Shown here: positions 25,300 through 33,553 of the stretch, one piece after another
Position numbering within the stretch: position 1 is the stretch's first letter
How the letters are laid out: each line of letters starts with the position of its first letter
Notes under the pieces: generated by a model
Told to the model about the DNA's origin: nothing
Databases searched by the model: none
The model's input: only the letters and a program-made list of their open reading frames with translations
Origin: Pelagibius sp965227505
Lineage (GTDB): Bacteria; Pseudomonadota; Alphaproteobacteria; Kiloniellales; Kiloniellaceae
NCBI RefSeq assembly: GCF_965227505.1
Contig: NZ_OZ245757.1
Location: 4,774,001 to 4,838,000 of the forward strand
Direction: 5' to 3'
DNA length: 64,000 nucleotides
Position numbers and translations under genes: made by a program

Positions 25300-26105
25300 T
25301 GCTGCGTGCCTCGCTGCCGATGTACGACCTGCCTGGCCTGGAGGCGGAGACCGACGCCTGGTGGGCTGCGCTGGCCGCAGCCTTTCGGGCCGAGGGCCTG
25401 GCCGATGTGCCCGCGGCGCTGGATCGCGGAACAGAACTCGCCCGTCTCTGGACGGCGCCCGACCTGCTGTTCAGCCAGACCTGCGGTTATCCGCTGACCC
25501 ACAGCCTGAAAGGGCAGGTCACCCTGCTTGCCACGCCGGGCTACGCCTGCGACGGCTGCAGCGGCGGCCGCTACCACAGCGAGATCCTGGTGCGCAAAGG
25601 CGGGGACTATGCCGACCTCTGGGCGCTCAAGGGTGCGCGGGCAGTGGTGAACGATCCCGGATCGCAGTCCGGCTATGCGGCCCTGCGCGCGGTGATCGCG
25701 CCCCTCGCCGACGGTATGCCCTATTTCGCCGACGTCGGCATCAGCGGCAGCCACCTCGACTCCATGACGGTCGTGGCGGAGGGCGGCGCCGATGTCTGCG
25801 CCGTCGACTGCGTGACCTTCGCGCTGCTGGCCAGGCTGCATCCGGATCTGAGGGCCGAACTCCACCCGATCGCCCGCAGCCCTTCGGCACCGGCGTTGCC
25901 CTACATCACCCGCCGGGACATTCCGGAATCCGATCTGGAGCGGCTGCGGGCCGGGCTGCGGCACGCCTTCGACGATCCCGCACTCCAGGGGCTGCGCGAC
26001 AGCCTGCTTCTGGCTGACGTCGAAGTGAAACCGCTCGAAGCATACGACCGGATCGACGCGATGGAGGCGGAGGCGGTGCAGCACGGATACCCGGAGGTCG
26101 TGTGA
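25299..26105 (+). CDS. PhnD/phosphonate-type substrate-binding domain protein, apparently cytosolic
   Basis: A 268-residue protein with the type II periplasmic-binding fold seen in PhnD-like proteins. Segments are DLLFSQTCGYPLTHSLKGQVTLLATPGY, YHSEILVRKGGDYADLWALKGARAVVNDPGSQSGYAALRAVI and VVAEGGADVCAVDCVTFALLARLHP. No signal peptide or lipobox is present and no ABC permease or ATPase is nearby, so it is probably a soluble binding or enzymatic domain. The start is fixed by overlap with the GFA stop. The amidase follows 25 bases later, suggesting a three-gene operon. Confidence 0.78.
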   Translation: MLRASLPMYDLPGLEAETDAWWAALAAAFRAEGLADVPAALDRGTELARLWTAPDLLFSQTCGYPLTHSLKGQVTLLATPGYACDGCSGGRYHSEILVRKGGDYADLWALKGARAVVNDPGSQSGYAALRAVIAPLADGMPYFADVGISGSHLDSMTVVAEGGADVCAVDCVTFALLARLHPDLRAELHPIARSPSAPALPYITRRDIPESDLERLRAGLRHAFDDPALQGLRDSLLLADVEVKPLEAYDRIDAMEAEAVQHGYPEVV

Positions 26106-26130
26106 CCTCCGTCGACGGGGAAGGGGGCCG

Positions 26131-27603
26131 ATGACCGGGGAAACGAAAACGGGGGACGGGGCGCTCTGCGAGATGTCGGCGGTGGCCCTGCGCCGGCTGA
26201 TGCTGGCGAAAGAGGTCTCGCCGGTCGAACTGATGGCGGCCTGTCATGCGCGCATCGATGCTGTGAACCCGGTGCTCAATGCCGTCGTCGCGGAGGACCG
26301 CGATGCGGCGCAGGCAGAAGCGTCGCAGGCCGAGGCCGCGATCCTGCGCGGCGAGACCGCTGCGCCGCTGCTGGGGCTGCCGGTCGGCATCAAGGATCTG
26401 AATGCGACCGCCGGGCTGCGCACCACCTTCGGCTCGCCTGCCTTTCGCGACCATGTCCCGGCGAAAGACGACGCCTTTGTTGCCGCCGTCAGGGCGGCCG
26501 GGGGTGTCGTTGCCGGCAAGACCAACACGCCGGAGTTCGGTGCCGGCGCCAACACCGTCAATGCCGTCTACGGGGTGACCGCAAATCCCTATGACACCGC
26601 CTTGACCTGCGGCGGCTCCTCCGGCGGTTCGGCGGTAGCCCTGGCGACGGACATGCTTCCACTGGCGGCGGGGTCGGACCTGGGCGGCTCCCTGCGCACG
26701 CCGGCGGCCTACTGTGGGATCGTCGGCTTCCGGCCGACGCCGGGCCTGGTACCCACGGCGCGCAAGACCATCGGCTGGTCGCCGCTCTGGACTGACGGAC
26801 CCATGGCGCGCTCTGTCGCCGATCTGCTGCTGTTTTTGTCCGCCGTTGCCGGCGAGGATCCGCGCGACCCGCTCTCCGGCTTTGCCGAGGCCGCCGCGTT
26901 TGAGGCGGTCGAGCCGGCACCGCTCGACGGGCTCAAGGTCGCGGTCTCCGAAGACCTCGGCGGCGTGACCGTCAGCCGGGAGGTGCGCGCCCTTTTCCGG
27001 CACCGCTGCGAAGGGCTCGCCGGCATCCTGGACCTGGAGGAGGCCGATCCCGCCCTGGGCGACGTGGACCGCTGCTTCGAGGTGCTGCGCGCCGTCGGCT
27101 TCCTGGGCGATGCAAGGACGATGGTGGAGCAGACGCCGGAGCTGGTCGGGCCGAACGTGACGGCCAACGTGAAGCTGGGGCTCACCTTCTCGGCTGCCGA
27201 CGTGGCCGAAGCGATGGTTGCGCAGACCCGCCTCTACCACCGCTTCCTTCGCTTCATGGAAGGCTACGATCTGCTGATCTGTCCTGTCGCCTCCGTGCAG
27301 CCCTTCGACAAGACGCAGCTCTTCCCGGAAGAGATCGACGGCCAGCCGCTGGCCACCTACATCTCCTGGGTCGCCATCACCTATGCGCTGACGCTGGTGG
27401 GCCATCCGGTGCTGGTGCTACCCTGCGGTCTGGATGCCGCGGGTCTGCCCTTCGGCCTTCAGATCGTCGGGCGCAAGGGGCAGGACCGGCGGCTGCTCAG
27501 CCTCGGCCTGGCGCTCGAGCGGGCCCTTGCGGACGAGCCGGGCATGGCCCGTGTCGCGCCCGATCTTTCGAGGCTGCAAAGTCTCTCCGCCGCAGACTCA
27601 TAG
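26131..27603 (+). CDS. Amidase (amidase signature family)
   Basis: A 490-residue amidase with the Ser-cisSer-Lys triad: Lys88 in GLPVGIKDLN, the cis-serine in CGGSSGGSAVALA (about 163-164) and nucleophile Ser187 in GSDLGGSLRTPA. The C-terminal part carries FDKTQLFPEEIDGQ and YALTLVGHPVLVLPCGLDAAGLPFGLQIVGRKGQD, as in GatA-like and AtzF-like stand-alone amidases. The substrate amide cannot be inferred. It is the last gene after the GFA and PhnD-like genes. Its stop codon lies in an 11-bp tandem triplication. Confidence 0.9.
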   Translation: MTGETKTGDGALCEMSAVALRRLMLAKEVSPVELMAACHARIDAVNPVLNAVVAEDRDAAQAEASQAEAAILRGETAAPLLGLPVGIKDLNATAGLRTTFGSPAFRDHVPAKDDAFVAAVRAAGGVVAGKTNTPEFGAGANTVNAVYGVTANPYDTALTCGGSSGGSAVALATDMLPLAAGSDLGGSLRTPAAYCGIVGFRPTPGLVPTARKTIGWSPLWTDGPMARSVADLLLFLSAVAGEDPRDPLSGFAEAAAFEAVEPAPLDGLKVAVSEDLGGVTVSREVRALFRHRCEGLAGILDLEEADPALGDVDRCFEVLRAVGFLGDARTMVEQTPELVGPNVTANVKLGLTFSAADVAEAMVAQTRLYHRFLRFMEGYDLLICPVASVQPFDKTQLFPEEIDGQPLATYISWVAITYALTLVGHPVLVLPCGLDAAGLPFGLQIVGRKGQDRRLLSLGLALERALADEPGMARVAPDLSRLQSLSAADS

Positions 27604-27625
27604 CAGACTCATAGCAGACTCATAA
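27593..27625. repeat. 11-bp tandem repeat (x3) at the amidase stop codon
   Basis: CAGACTCATAG is repeated three times; the TAG of the first copy is the amidase stop. The last copy ends in AA in place of AG. It looks like recent slippage duplication. Confidence 0.9.
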
Positions 27626-27805
27626 ACGCGCGACCGGAGGCGGATGGCCGCGCGCTTCCCGTATCTGGTCGCGATGCGCCGACAGCCTTTGATCCTGTCG
27701 AAGAAGCGCGTATCTTCCGCTGCACATGCCGCAGTTCACGGTTCGGGCCGGGCTCATGTGCCGAGGCCACACCGGGAATGAACACGACCGGACAGGGGGC
27801 CTGAT

Positions 27806-28651
27806 ATGACGACCGGCGTGTTTGCCATGGTGCTTGGCGCAGCTCTGTTGCACGCGGCATGGAATGCCCTGGTCAAGGTGAATGCGGATCGGCTTGTCAT
27901 GATAGCGATCATGATGATGAGCCAGGTTGCCGTTGCCTTGATGGTGGTCCCCTTCGTGGCGTTTCCGACAGCGGAAAGCTGGCCGTACATCTGGGCCTCG
28001 ACGGTTCTGAACACGGCCTACTGCGTGTTTCTGATCAACGCCTATCGGTATGGCGATCTGAGCCACGTCTATCCCATCTCCCGGGGTTCCGCGCCGCTCA
28101 TCGTTGCGGTCATATCCGTGGCAGTGGTCGGTGAAACACTGAGCCGCCAGGCCGGCCTGTCGGTCGTCGTGATCGCGCTCGGGATCATGAGCCTTGCCCT
28201 TACGCGCGGCGCAGGCGGCTTCAGGGACCCCAGGCCAATGCTCTATGCCCTGGGCACGGGCATATTCATAGCCGGATACACCGTCGTAGACGGTCTGGGC
28301 GCACGCCTTGCCGAGAGCGCACACAGCTACACCTTCTGGGTCCACCTCTTCAACGGCATTCCGATAACCCTCCTGGCGCTCTATCTGCGCAGGGGTCAGG
28401 TTTTGGTGTCGCTGCGGAAGACCTGGAAGGTCGGCGTGCTCGGAGGCGTCATATCGCTCCTGGCGTATTGGATTGTCATCTGGGCGATGACGCAGGCGCC
28501 ACTGGCGCTGGTCTCCGCCGTCCGGGAAACGAGCATGGTTTTCGCAGTGCTCATTGGCGTCTTCGTCCTCAAGGAGCGCCTCAACCTGGCGCGGCTGGCA
28601 TCCACGGCCGTCACGCTGATCGGGACGGTCATGCTCAAGACATCCAAGTGA
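27806..28651 (+). CDS. DMT superfamily transporter (EamA)
   Basis: A 281-residue carrier with ten predicted helices in two EamA halves. Examples are GAALLHAAWNALVKVNADRLVMIAIMMMSQVAV, YRYGDLSHVYPISRGSAPLIVAVISVAVVGETLSRQAGLSV and MTQAPLALVSAVRETSMVFAVLIGVFVLKERLNLARL. It is only distantly similar to the other DMT protein at 20852. It has its own promoter space after the amidase repeat and converges on a candidate sRNA at 28763-28875. Substrate unknown. Confidence 0.87.
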   Translation: MTTGVFAMVLGAALLHAAWNALVKVNADRLVMIAIMMMSQVAVALMVVPFVAFPTAESWPYIWASTVLNTAYCVFLINAYRYGDLSHVYPISRGSAPLIVAVISVAVVGETLSRQAGLSVVVIALGIMSLALTRGAGGFRDPRPMLYALGTGIFIAGYTVVDGLGARLAESAHSYTFWVHLFNGIPITLLALYLRRGQVLVSLRKTWKVGVLGGVISLLAYWIVIWAMTQAPLALVSAVRETSMVFAVLIGVFVLKERLNLARLASTAVTLIGTVMLKTSK

Positions 28652-28762
28652 GCGCTGTTGCGAATTCGACCGGTAACGGTGCTGCGCAATGAGCCTGCGC
28701 CGCAGCCTTCCTCATCAGTGATGGCTGCACGGCCTGGTCCATGCCGCTTGCCGCTGCCAAGG

Positions 28763-28794
28763 AAAAAGCGGCCCCGGGTAGATACCCGGGGCCG
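28763..28794 (-). terminator. Rho-independent terminator of the candidate sRNA
   Basis: CGGCCCCGGGTA and its exact complement form a 12-bp stem with a 2-base spacer, followed on the minus strand by C and five T residues. Confidence 0.75.
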
Positions 28795-28875
28795 AGAGGG
28801 CTAATCGTGGCTTTAAGGTAGGTCCCACGGCTAAGGTCGCTGACGCCGTATCGAACCTAGTACTGGCAAAGCAGT
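28763..28875 (-). ncRNA. Candidate small RNA with intrinsic terminator
   Basis: This fills the 474-base gap between the DMT gene and the nuclease gene. Read on the minus strand, a promoter (TTGATT, 17 bp, TATGTT) predicts a start near 28875. About 113 nt later the transcript ends in a 12-bp perfect GC hairpin followed by CTTTTT. No coding frame of note lies within it. The body can form a CGTGG/CCACG stem. I could not match it to a named family. An AT-rich tract at 28900-29000 lies upstream of the promoter. Confidence 0.6.
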
Positions 28876-28881
28876 GAATAG

Positions 28882-28910
28882 AACATAGCAGCCGGTCAGA
28901 TGAAAATCAA
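28882..28910 (-). promoter_or_regulatory. Promoter of the candidate sRNA
   Basis: On the minus strand, TTGATT (28910-28905), a 17-bp spacer, then TATGTT (28887-28882). This is close to the sigma70 consensus in both boxes and spacing. Confidence 0.55.
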
Positions 28911-29125
28911 TAGAAATGCCAGAGATTAACTATATTTATTAAGTATTTAACTATAGATTCGTTTCGAATTTTTCTTAAATGTGATCATTTACTTTAGAGG
29001 TGCTTGATATTTCTGCAGTTGTCTTTTCGGTAGCGGCATTCCGGCTCCAAGGCCCGGTCGCGCGTTAACGGGTTTGGGATGCTTCCCGCCGCTTCGGCTT
29101 GCCGCTGCTCCGGCCTCGCGCCGGC

Positions 29126-29629
29126 CTAGCGGCTACGCCAGACGCCTTGCCCGGCCGCCCGTGCGGCGTCCTCGTGGTCGGCATAGGCGGCGGATGCGGC
29201 GCGGTCGGCCAGCGCCCAGCCCTGTTCGACCAGCCAGGCGTTGAGTTCCGGGCCGCCCCGGCCACCAAGGTCGCAGACCAGCGGCGCCTCGGCAGAGGCT
29301 GCCTGGGCCGCCCCCGGTACCGGCCGGCAGTGGACCCAGTGATTGGCAATACGGTTGCGGGCGGCCCAGAGCGCTTCCCGCCCGCAGGCCCAGACCCGTG
29401 TACCCGCGCTGCAGCTTTGCGCTTCGGCGATGCCTTGCAGTCCGAACAGGCGGACCTGCCGGCCCGCGAAGTCCAGCGTGGCCGTGTCGATCACCTGCGG
29501 GCCCCGGCCTTCCACCGGGTTCTCCACCTGTGCGGCAGCCGGCGCAGCCGCCATGGCTGTCACGGCGAGGGTGAGGGCGAGGGCGGGCAGCAGGCGCCAC
29601 AGCCGGAGCGGAGTCGGGAAAGACATCAT
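29126..29629 (-). CDS. Secreted thermonuclease-like (SNase-fold) protein
   Basis: A 167-residue protein with a signal peptide (hydrophobic stretch about 12-34, cleaved after APAAAQ). The mature part shows short staphylococcal-nuclease-like pieces: VIDTATLDFAGRQVRLFGLQGIAEAQSC, ACGREALWAARNRI, VHCRPVP, VCDLGGRGGPELNAWLVEQGWALADR and the final DHEDAARAAGQGVWRS. The catalytic Arg-Asp-Glu set is not clearly complete, so activity is uncertain. It probably resides in the periplasm. Confidence 0.75.
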   Translation of the reverse strand: MMSFPTPLRLWRLLPALALTLAVTAMAAAPAAAQVENPVEGRGPQVIDTATLDFAGRQVRLFGLQGIAEAQSCSAGTRVWACGREALWAARNRIANHWVHCRPVPGAAQAASAEAPLVCDLGGRGGPELNAWLVEQGWALADRAASAAYADHEDAARAAGQGVWRSR

Positions 29630-29794
29630 GGCGGCGAGCCTGCCATAAGCCGCACCTCAGGCTAAGGCCCATTTTGGAAGGCCGCGCTTACCGTTCGTTA
29701 ACCATGGCTGAGAGAATGATAGGGCGTGGGGGCCGCGGGCGCAGCGTCACGGCTCCCTCGTGGCCCCTTCCGATCGAATCGCGTGGAACCGACG

Positions 29795-30181
29795 ATGGCG
29801 AGCGAGGACGCAGAGCTGGATACCGCTGGCGACGAGGAAGTCGACCAGGAGGCCATGATGGCCGAGTGGGAGGCCATGGCCGCCGAAGAGGAGGCCGACG
29901 AGGCCGCCGAAGAGGCGAGCGAGGACGCCGGCCCCGCGGAGAAGACCCCCGCGATCCACGAGGTCTCCCTCGAGGCCTACGCCATTCTGGGAACCGCCTC
30001 CATGCCGGTCAGCCAGCTGCTGCGGATGGGCCGCGGCGCGGTGGTCGAACTGGAAACCGGGCTCGGCGACGAGATCGAAATGCGAATCAACGATCAGTTG
30101 GTCGCCAAGGGCGAGGTCGTGGTCGTCGAAGACCGCATCGCCATCGAAATCTCAGAGATCGTGAAACGCGAAGGCAGCTGA
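29795..30181 (+). CDS. fliN: FliN/SpoA-domain flagellar motor switch protein
   Basis: A 128-residue protein from the ATG at 29795. An acidic, alanine/glutamate-rich N-terminal half (about 1-50) is followed by a SpoA (FliN C-terminal) domain: TPAIHEVSLEAYAILGTASMPVSQLLRMGRGAVVELETGLGDEIEMRINDQLVAKGEVVVVEDRIAIEISEIV. FliN forms the cytoplasmic C ring that sets flagellar rotation. No other flagellar gene is in the window, so it is an isolated copy; the family assignment is firm, the exact role less so. A PilZ-domain gene follows in the opposite orientation. Confidence 0.87.
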   Translation: MASEDAELDTAGDEEVDQEAMMAEWEAMAAEEEADEAAEEASEDAGPAEKTPAIHEVSLEAYAILGTASMPVSQLLRMGRGAVVELETGLGDEIEMRINDQLVAKGEVVVVEDRIAIEISEIVKREGS

Positions 30182-30305
30182 CGGGCAGGGCGCTTGCGTC
30201 CCGTCACAGCCGGTCCGAACTTGCGGGCTCCCGCAATTGCGGGCCGTTATCGCTTGGAGGCAGCCATCGACAGGCTGCAGGCCTTCGGCAGAGCGCGCCG
30301 CGGCG

Positions 30306-30656
30306 TCAGGCCGCGGTCACGTCGCTGCTGGGAAGGCCCTGACGCAGGCAGTGTGAGATCAGGCGCAGGGCGGAATCGGTCAGAGCAAAGGCGATGCCCA
30401 TGCTCTCGCCGTCGTGCCACATGCAGGTACCGCTGATCTCGCCCGCCTCGGAGTGTTCGAAGCTGACATCGGCCGGCGGGGGCATGCCGCCTTCGAACCG
30501 CAGCTTGGCGCCGCCGATCGAGACGTCCTCAAGGCTTCCCCGATACTGCTTGCCGGCGGCAGTCAGCGTAACGGGCTCCTGGCGCGGCAGAACGAAGCGC
30601 AGCGAGCGCCGCCGTTCGAAATCGCGCAGATGCTCCGGACCAACCTTCGAGCTCAT
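30306..30656 (-). CDS. PilZ domain protein
   Basis: A 116-residue single PilZ domain from the ATG at 30656 (GGGAG ribosome site). The cyclic-di-GMP binding signature is present: FERRRSLRF (RxxxR) near residue 16 and EDVSIGGAKLRF (DxSxxG) near 45. The end is MGIAFALTDSALRLISHCLRQ. Such proteins often relay c-di-GMP to motility or polysaccharide machinery. It converges on the isolated fliN gene and lies 0.5 kb from yajQ. Confidence 0.88.
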   Translation of the reverse strand: MSSKVGPEHLRDFERRRSLRFVLPRQEPVTLTAAGKQYRGSLEDVSIGGAKLRFEGGMPPPADVSFEHSEAGEISGTCMWHDGESMGIAFALTDSALRLISHCLRQGLPSSDVTAA

Positions 30657-31190
30657 AATGAACTCCCATTCGCAGCCATTGGGCATAACCTAGCTGTGGA
30701 TGGTAACGGTCGATTTATTAACAGGACACTAATACCGGCACTGAAGCTCAGAAAAACCCCACTGAAAGAAAGAGAGCCGATAGATACGATTGTTCACCGC
30801 GTGTATTCGCCTGAGTCCTTCGCGTGATTATTCTGTGACCGAAAAAGAATTCACTGGACGGACACCTGGGCGCCGGGGCTTCGCCGGATTCGGCTTCTCT
30901 GTCTCAACCCCAGCCTTCATGGAGCGCCGCCATCTTTGCTCTGGCGGTTGTTGGGAGATTTTCAGACGCCCGCATTCAACTTGCGGAGGGGCGCCGGGGG
31001 CATGGCCCGCTGCGGCGGCTGCCCCGGGGCGCAAAAAGAAGGCGTTGGACGAATCGGTTGAGGGGGCGTAGTCAGGCAGGGACGGCCCGCCGGCCCAGGG
31101 CCGCACAGCCGCAGGCCCCCACAGATACAGGCCCCCACAGATACAGGGCAGCGCAGATACAGGGCCGCACAGCCGAGGAGACACGAGAGC
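30657..31190. other. 534-base gap upstream of yajQ
   Basis: No supportable gene. The left third is AT-richer and would hold the promoter of the PilZ gene. The right end has a 16-bp tandem repeat at 31116-31163 just before yajQ. No terminator with a U-tract was seen. Confidence 0.5.
31116..31163. repeat. 16-bp tandem repeat (x3) in the yajQ leader
   Basis: CCCCCACAGATACAGG is present twice exactly and once as GCAGCGCAGATACAGG; a partial GCCGCACAG flanks it. It lies 28 bases before the yajQ start, so it is in the 5' leader. Confidence 0.9.
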
Positions 31191-31676
31191 ATGCCTTCGT
31201 TTGACATCGTCTCTGAAACCGATCTGACCGAGGTGGACAACGCCCTTGCGGGCATGCAGCGGGAGATTGGCCAGCGCTACGACTTCAAGGGCTCCAAGTG
31301 CTCGATCGAGCGCAAGGAGGGCGTCCTGACGATCATGGCCGACGACGATCTGAAGCTGCGCCAGATGCACGACCTCCTGAGCACCTATCTGACGCGCCGA
31401 AGTGTCGATCCCGGCGCCTGCGACCTGGGGACGCCCGAAAAGGCCGGCGGCAACATGATCCGCCAGACCGTGACCATCAAGCAGGGCATCGCCCAGGATC
31501 TTGCCAAGAAGATCGTCAAGGAACTGAAGTCCAGCAAGCTGAAGGTCCAGGTGGCCATCCAGGGGGACACCCTGCGCGTCACCGGCAAGAAGCGCGACGA
31601 CCTGCAGGACGCCATCGCCATGGTCAAGGACATGGGCATCGAGCAGCCGCTGCAGTACGAGAACTTCCGGGACTGA
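31191..31676 (+). CDS. yajQ: YajQ family nucleotide-binding protein
   Basis: A 161-residue protein of the UPF0234/YajQ family. The N-terminus MPSFDIVSETDLTEVDNALAGMQREIGQRYDFKGSKCSIE is diagnostic, as are GGNMIRQTVTIKQGIAQDLAKKIVKELKSSKLKVQVAIQGDTLRVTGKKRDDLQ and the final QPLQYENFRD. Some members bind cyclic-di-GMP and work with a transcription factor; others bind nucleotides or RNA. The length is full. Confidence 0.95.
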   Translation: MPSFDIVSETDLTEVDNALAGMQREIGQRYDFKGSKCSIERKEGVLTIMADDDLKLRQMHDLLSTYLTRRSVDPGACDLGTPEKAGGNMIRQTVTIKQGIAQDLAKKIVKELKSSKLKVQVAIQGDTLRVTGKKRDDLQDAIAMVKDMGIEQPLQYENFRD

Positions 31677-31913
31677 GTTCGGCTGCGGCCCCAACTGCGG
31701 CCCCTTCTGCGGCCCCGACTGCGCCTCCCGCGGTTCCGTTCCGGGCCGCGGCCCGGGCTTCCGCCCGGCGCCTCCCAGGGGCGCAAATCAACCTCTTCTT
31801 AACCATAGTGCCGAAGGCCTGCCGCGCGGCCTGAAAACCGTCCGCAGTGTTTACTCCATGGTTACGTTTCCGGGGGAAGCTGTTGGGAACCGCCAGAATG
31901 ACGGAGCCCCCCA

Positions 31914-32234
31914 ATGGCTGTATTGCCTATTGGTCATCAGGAGTTCACACGGGCAGATATTCATGTCCTGCTGAACAAGGGTTGTGAAATGGTCGATCGT
32001 GGTCTTGCCGGCGCCTGCGTGCCGGTGGAGACCGAGGCAGGCGAACTGGTGATCGCCCTGCTCGACTATGACCATCAATGCCTGATCTGCGCCTTCGGCA
32101 AGTCCCAGGGCTGGTACTACGCCCTCGACGCCGCGTGGCAGCCTTTGGCGCAAGGCCAGTTGATCGATGACGTGCTCGCGGTCCTGCCCGGTGCTCTCGA
32201 AGCGCACCGCCCGGCGGCTGCCAACGCCTGCTAG
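31914..32234 (+). CDS. Hypothetical protein, 106 residues
   Basis: A small soluble acidic protein with no recognised domain. It contains KGCEMVDRGLAGACVPVETEAGELVIALLDYDHQCLICAFGKSQGWYYALDAAWQPLAQGQ, a mix of short strands with four cysteines. Codon use fits the genome. The next gene starts 13 bases after its stop, so the two may be co-transcribed. Confidence 0.6.
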   Translation: MAVLPIGHQEFTRADIHVLLNKGCEMVDRGLAGACVPVETEAGELVIALLDYDHQCLICAFGKSQGWYYALDAAWQPLAQGQLIDDVLAVLPGALEAHRPAAANAC

Positions 32235-32247
32235 TCGGGGTGTTGCC

Positions 32248-33021
32248 ATGCCGGCCCCCGGCCGCAGTTGCATTCCTGGAGAGTGCCAAGAACGCCTGCG
32301 CCAAAGCGCGCGCAGGCGGCCGTTCGTCCTTGCCGTTCTGCTGCTGGTGCTGGCCTGCGGGAGCCACGGCGTAGAGGCTGCGGAGCCGGGCGGCGGGCTA
32401 AAGAGCCCGGCGCCGGAGGCCTCCGAACCCCCCGGCTCCGCAAAAGCCGAGACCGGCCCCAGCGAGGGCTCGCCCTGGGAGCACGACCTCTGGAGCGGCG
32501 CCACGACGATGATGCGCATCTACGTCTGTTCCCATGCCCGGCGGACGCCGACGTGGTGCGCGGAGGAACGCACGCTGCCGTCGAAAGCGCCGCTGCCCGA
32601 CACGCAGGGGCCGCCGCTGACCGAACAGGACGCGGCTTGGCTCGCCTTCCTCGAGCAGGCCGACCCGGCCGCCCTGTCGGAAGACGACGTCGCGGTCATC
32701 CGCCGGCGGGCGGTGCAGCGGCGCGATCCCCAGGCGATGGAGATCCTCGGGTTTCTCTATGCGCAGGGCGCCTCGGTGCGGCGCGACTATGCCGAGGCCT
32801 ACCGCTGGTACGGCCGCGCCTATCTCGCCGGCGAGCGGCGGGTGCAGGCCAACATGGACGTGGTCTGGGCCCTGCTGCAGAAGCACGATCTTCCCGCCGC
32901 CCTGGCGCTGACCCGCGAGTTCAACGCCCTGGCCGAGGGCGCGCAGCTGCCCATGGCTGATACGGCGGACCAGGTGGACGGGAGTGCGCCGCCGCAGGAA
33001 AAAGACCCTACTGGACTCTGA
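32248..33021 (+). CDS. Sel1-repeat-containing secreted or membrane protein
   Basis: A 257-residue protein from the ATG at 32248. A basic N-terminus precedes one hydrophobic segment (RPFVLAVLLLVLACGSHG, about 25-42), which could be a signal anchor or a lipoprotein-like signal ending in Cys. A proline-rich linker follows, then a Sel1/TPR-like helix pair: DPQAMEILGFLYAQGASVRRDYAEAYRWYGRAYLAGERRVQANMD. Sel1 repeats mediate protein contacts in the envelope. Function unknown. Confidence 0.7.
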   Translation: MPAPGRSCIPGECQERLRQSARRRPFVLAVLLLVLACGSHGVEAAEPGGGLKSPAPEASEPPGSAKAETGPSEGSPWEHDLWSGATTMMRIYVCSHARRTPTWCAEERTLPSKAPLPDTQGPPLTEQDAAWLAFLEQADPAALSEDDVAVIRRRAVQRRDPQAMEILGFLYAQGASVRRDYAEAYRWYGRAYLAGERRVQANMDVVWALLQKHDLPAALALTREFNALAEGAQLPMADTADQVDGSAPPQEKDPTGL

Positions 33022-33351
33022 TCCCACCTGCCTCTGATACCACCGGCCTCTGGCGACGCTCCACAAGCCGCCGCTCGGATTACGGAAGACGCACCCGCCG
33101 GGCGCGCCGATGATCGCGCCGCTCCGCCGACGGGCCCGGGGAATCGATGGTTGGGAATAAGACCGGCGGGCAGCCGGTCCAACCGATAGAGGGCGAACAA
33201 ACCCCTGTGGCAGAATCCGGGCGGATTCCGCCCGCCGCCCCGGTTTGTTGCAGATTTGCACCAGTCGGCTGCCTATGAATTGGAAGAGGTGATCAAATTT
33301 TCAGCAAATGGAAATTTTGCTTTGTAGGTTGCCATCGAAATGGCCATATTA
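33022..33351. other. Gap before the mmgR-like sRNA
   Basis: No supportable gene. The last 80 bases (about 33280-33351) are AT-rich and would carry the sRNA promoter; no near-consensus -35/-10 pair with normal spacing was found. Confidence 0.4.
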
Positions 33352-33440
33352 AGAGCGTGAATCGGCGCTGAGCGCCAATTCACGACGCCCTTCGGGCGTT
33401 TCCTCCCTAAACTTGGGCCACCCAGGCGGTGGCCCTTTTT
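33352..33440 (+). ncRNA. Candidate trans-acting sRNA, mmgR/suhB (alpha-r8)-like
   Basis: About 89 nt with three consecutive hairpins: GTGAAT/ATTCAC enclosing GGCGCTGAGCGCC, then ACGCCC-TTC-GGGCGT, then a terminator stem. Between the last two lies the single-stranded TTTCCTCCCTAAACTTG. A CCTCCC anti-Shine-Dalgarno patch next to a terminator hairpin is the hallmark of alphaproteobacterial Hfq-dependent sRNAs; the order and size resemble the mmgR (formerly suhB) family. The family name is from memory and needs a covariance search. The 5' end is approximate. Confidence 0.65.
33415..33440 (+). terminator. Rho-independent terminator of the mmgR-like sRNA
   Basis: GGGCCACC-CAGGC-GGTGGCCC followed directly by TTTTT. 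Confidence 0.85.
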
Positions 33441-33553
33441 CTGTCCGGGGCCGTTCTGTTCGGGGTTGGCGTCGCCTGCCGGGCTTTGCGCACGCCAGGG
33501 TCTGCGCACGCCGGGATCTGGGGTCGCGGCGCCGGCGCCTGCTCGGCCTGGGA

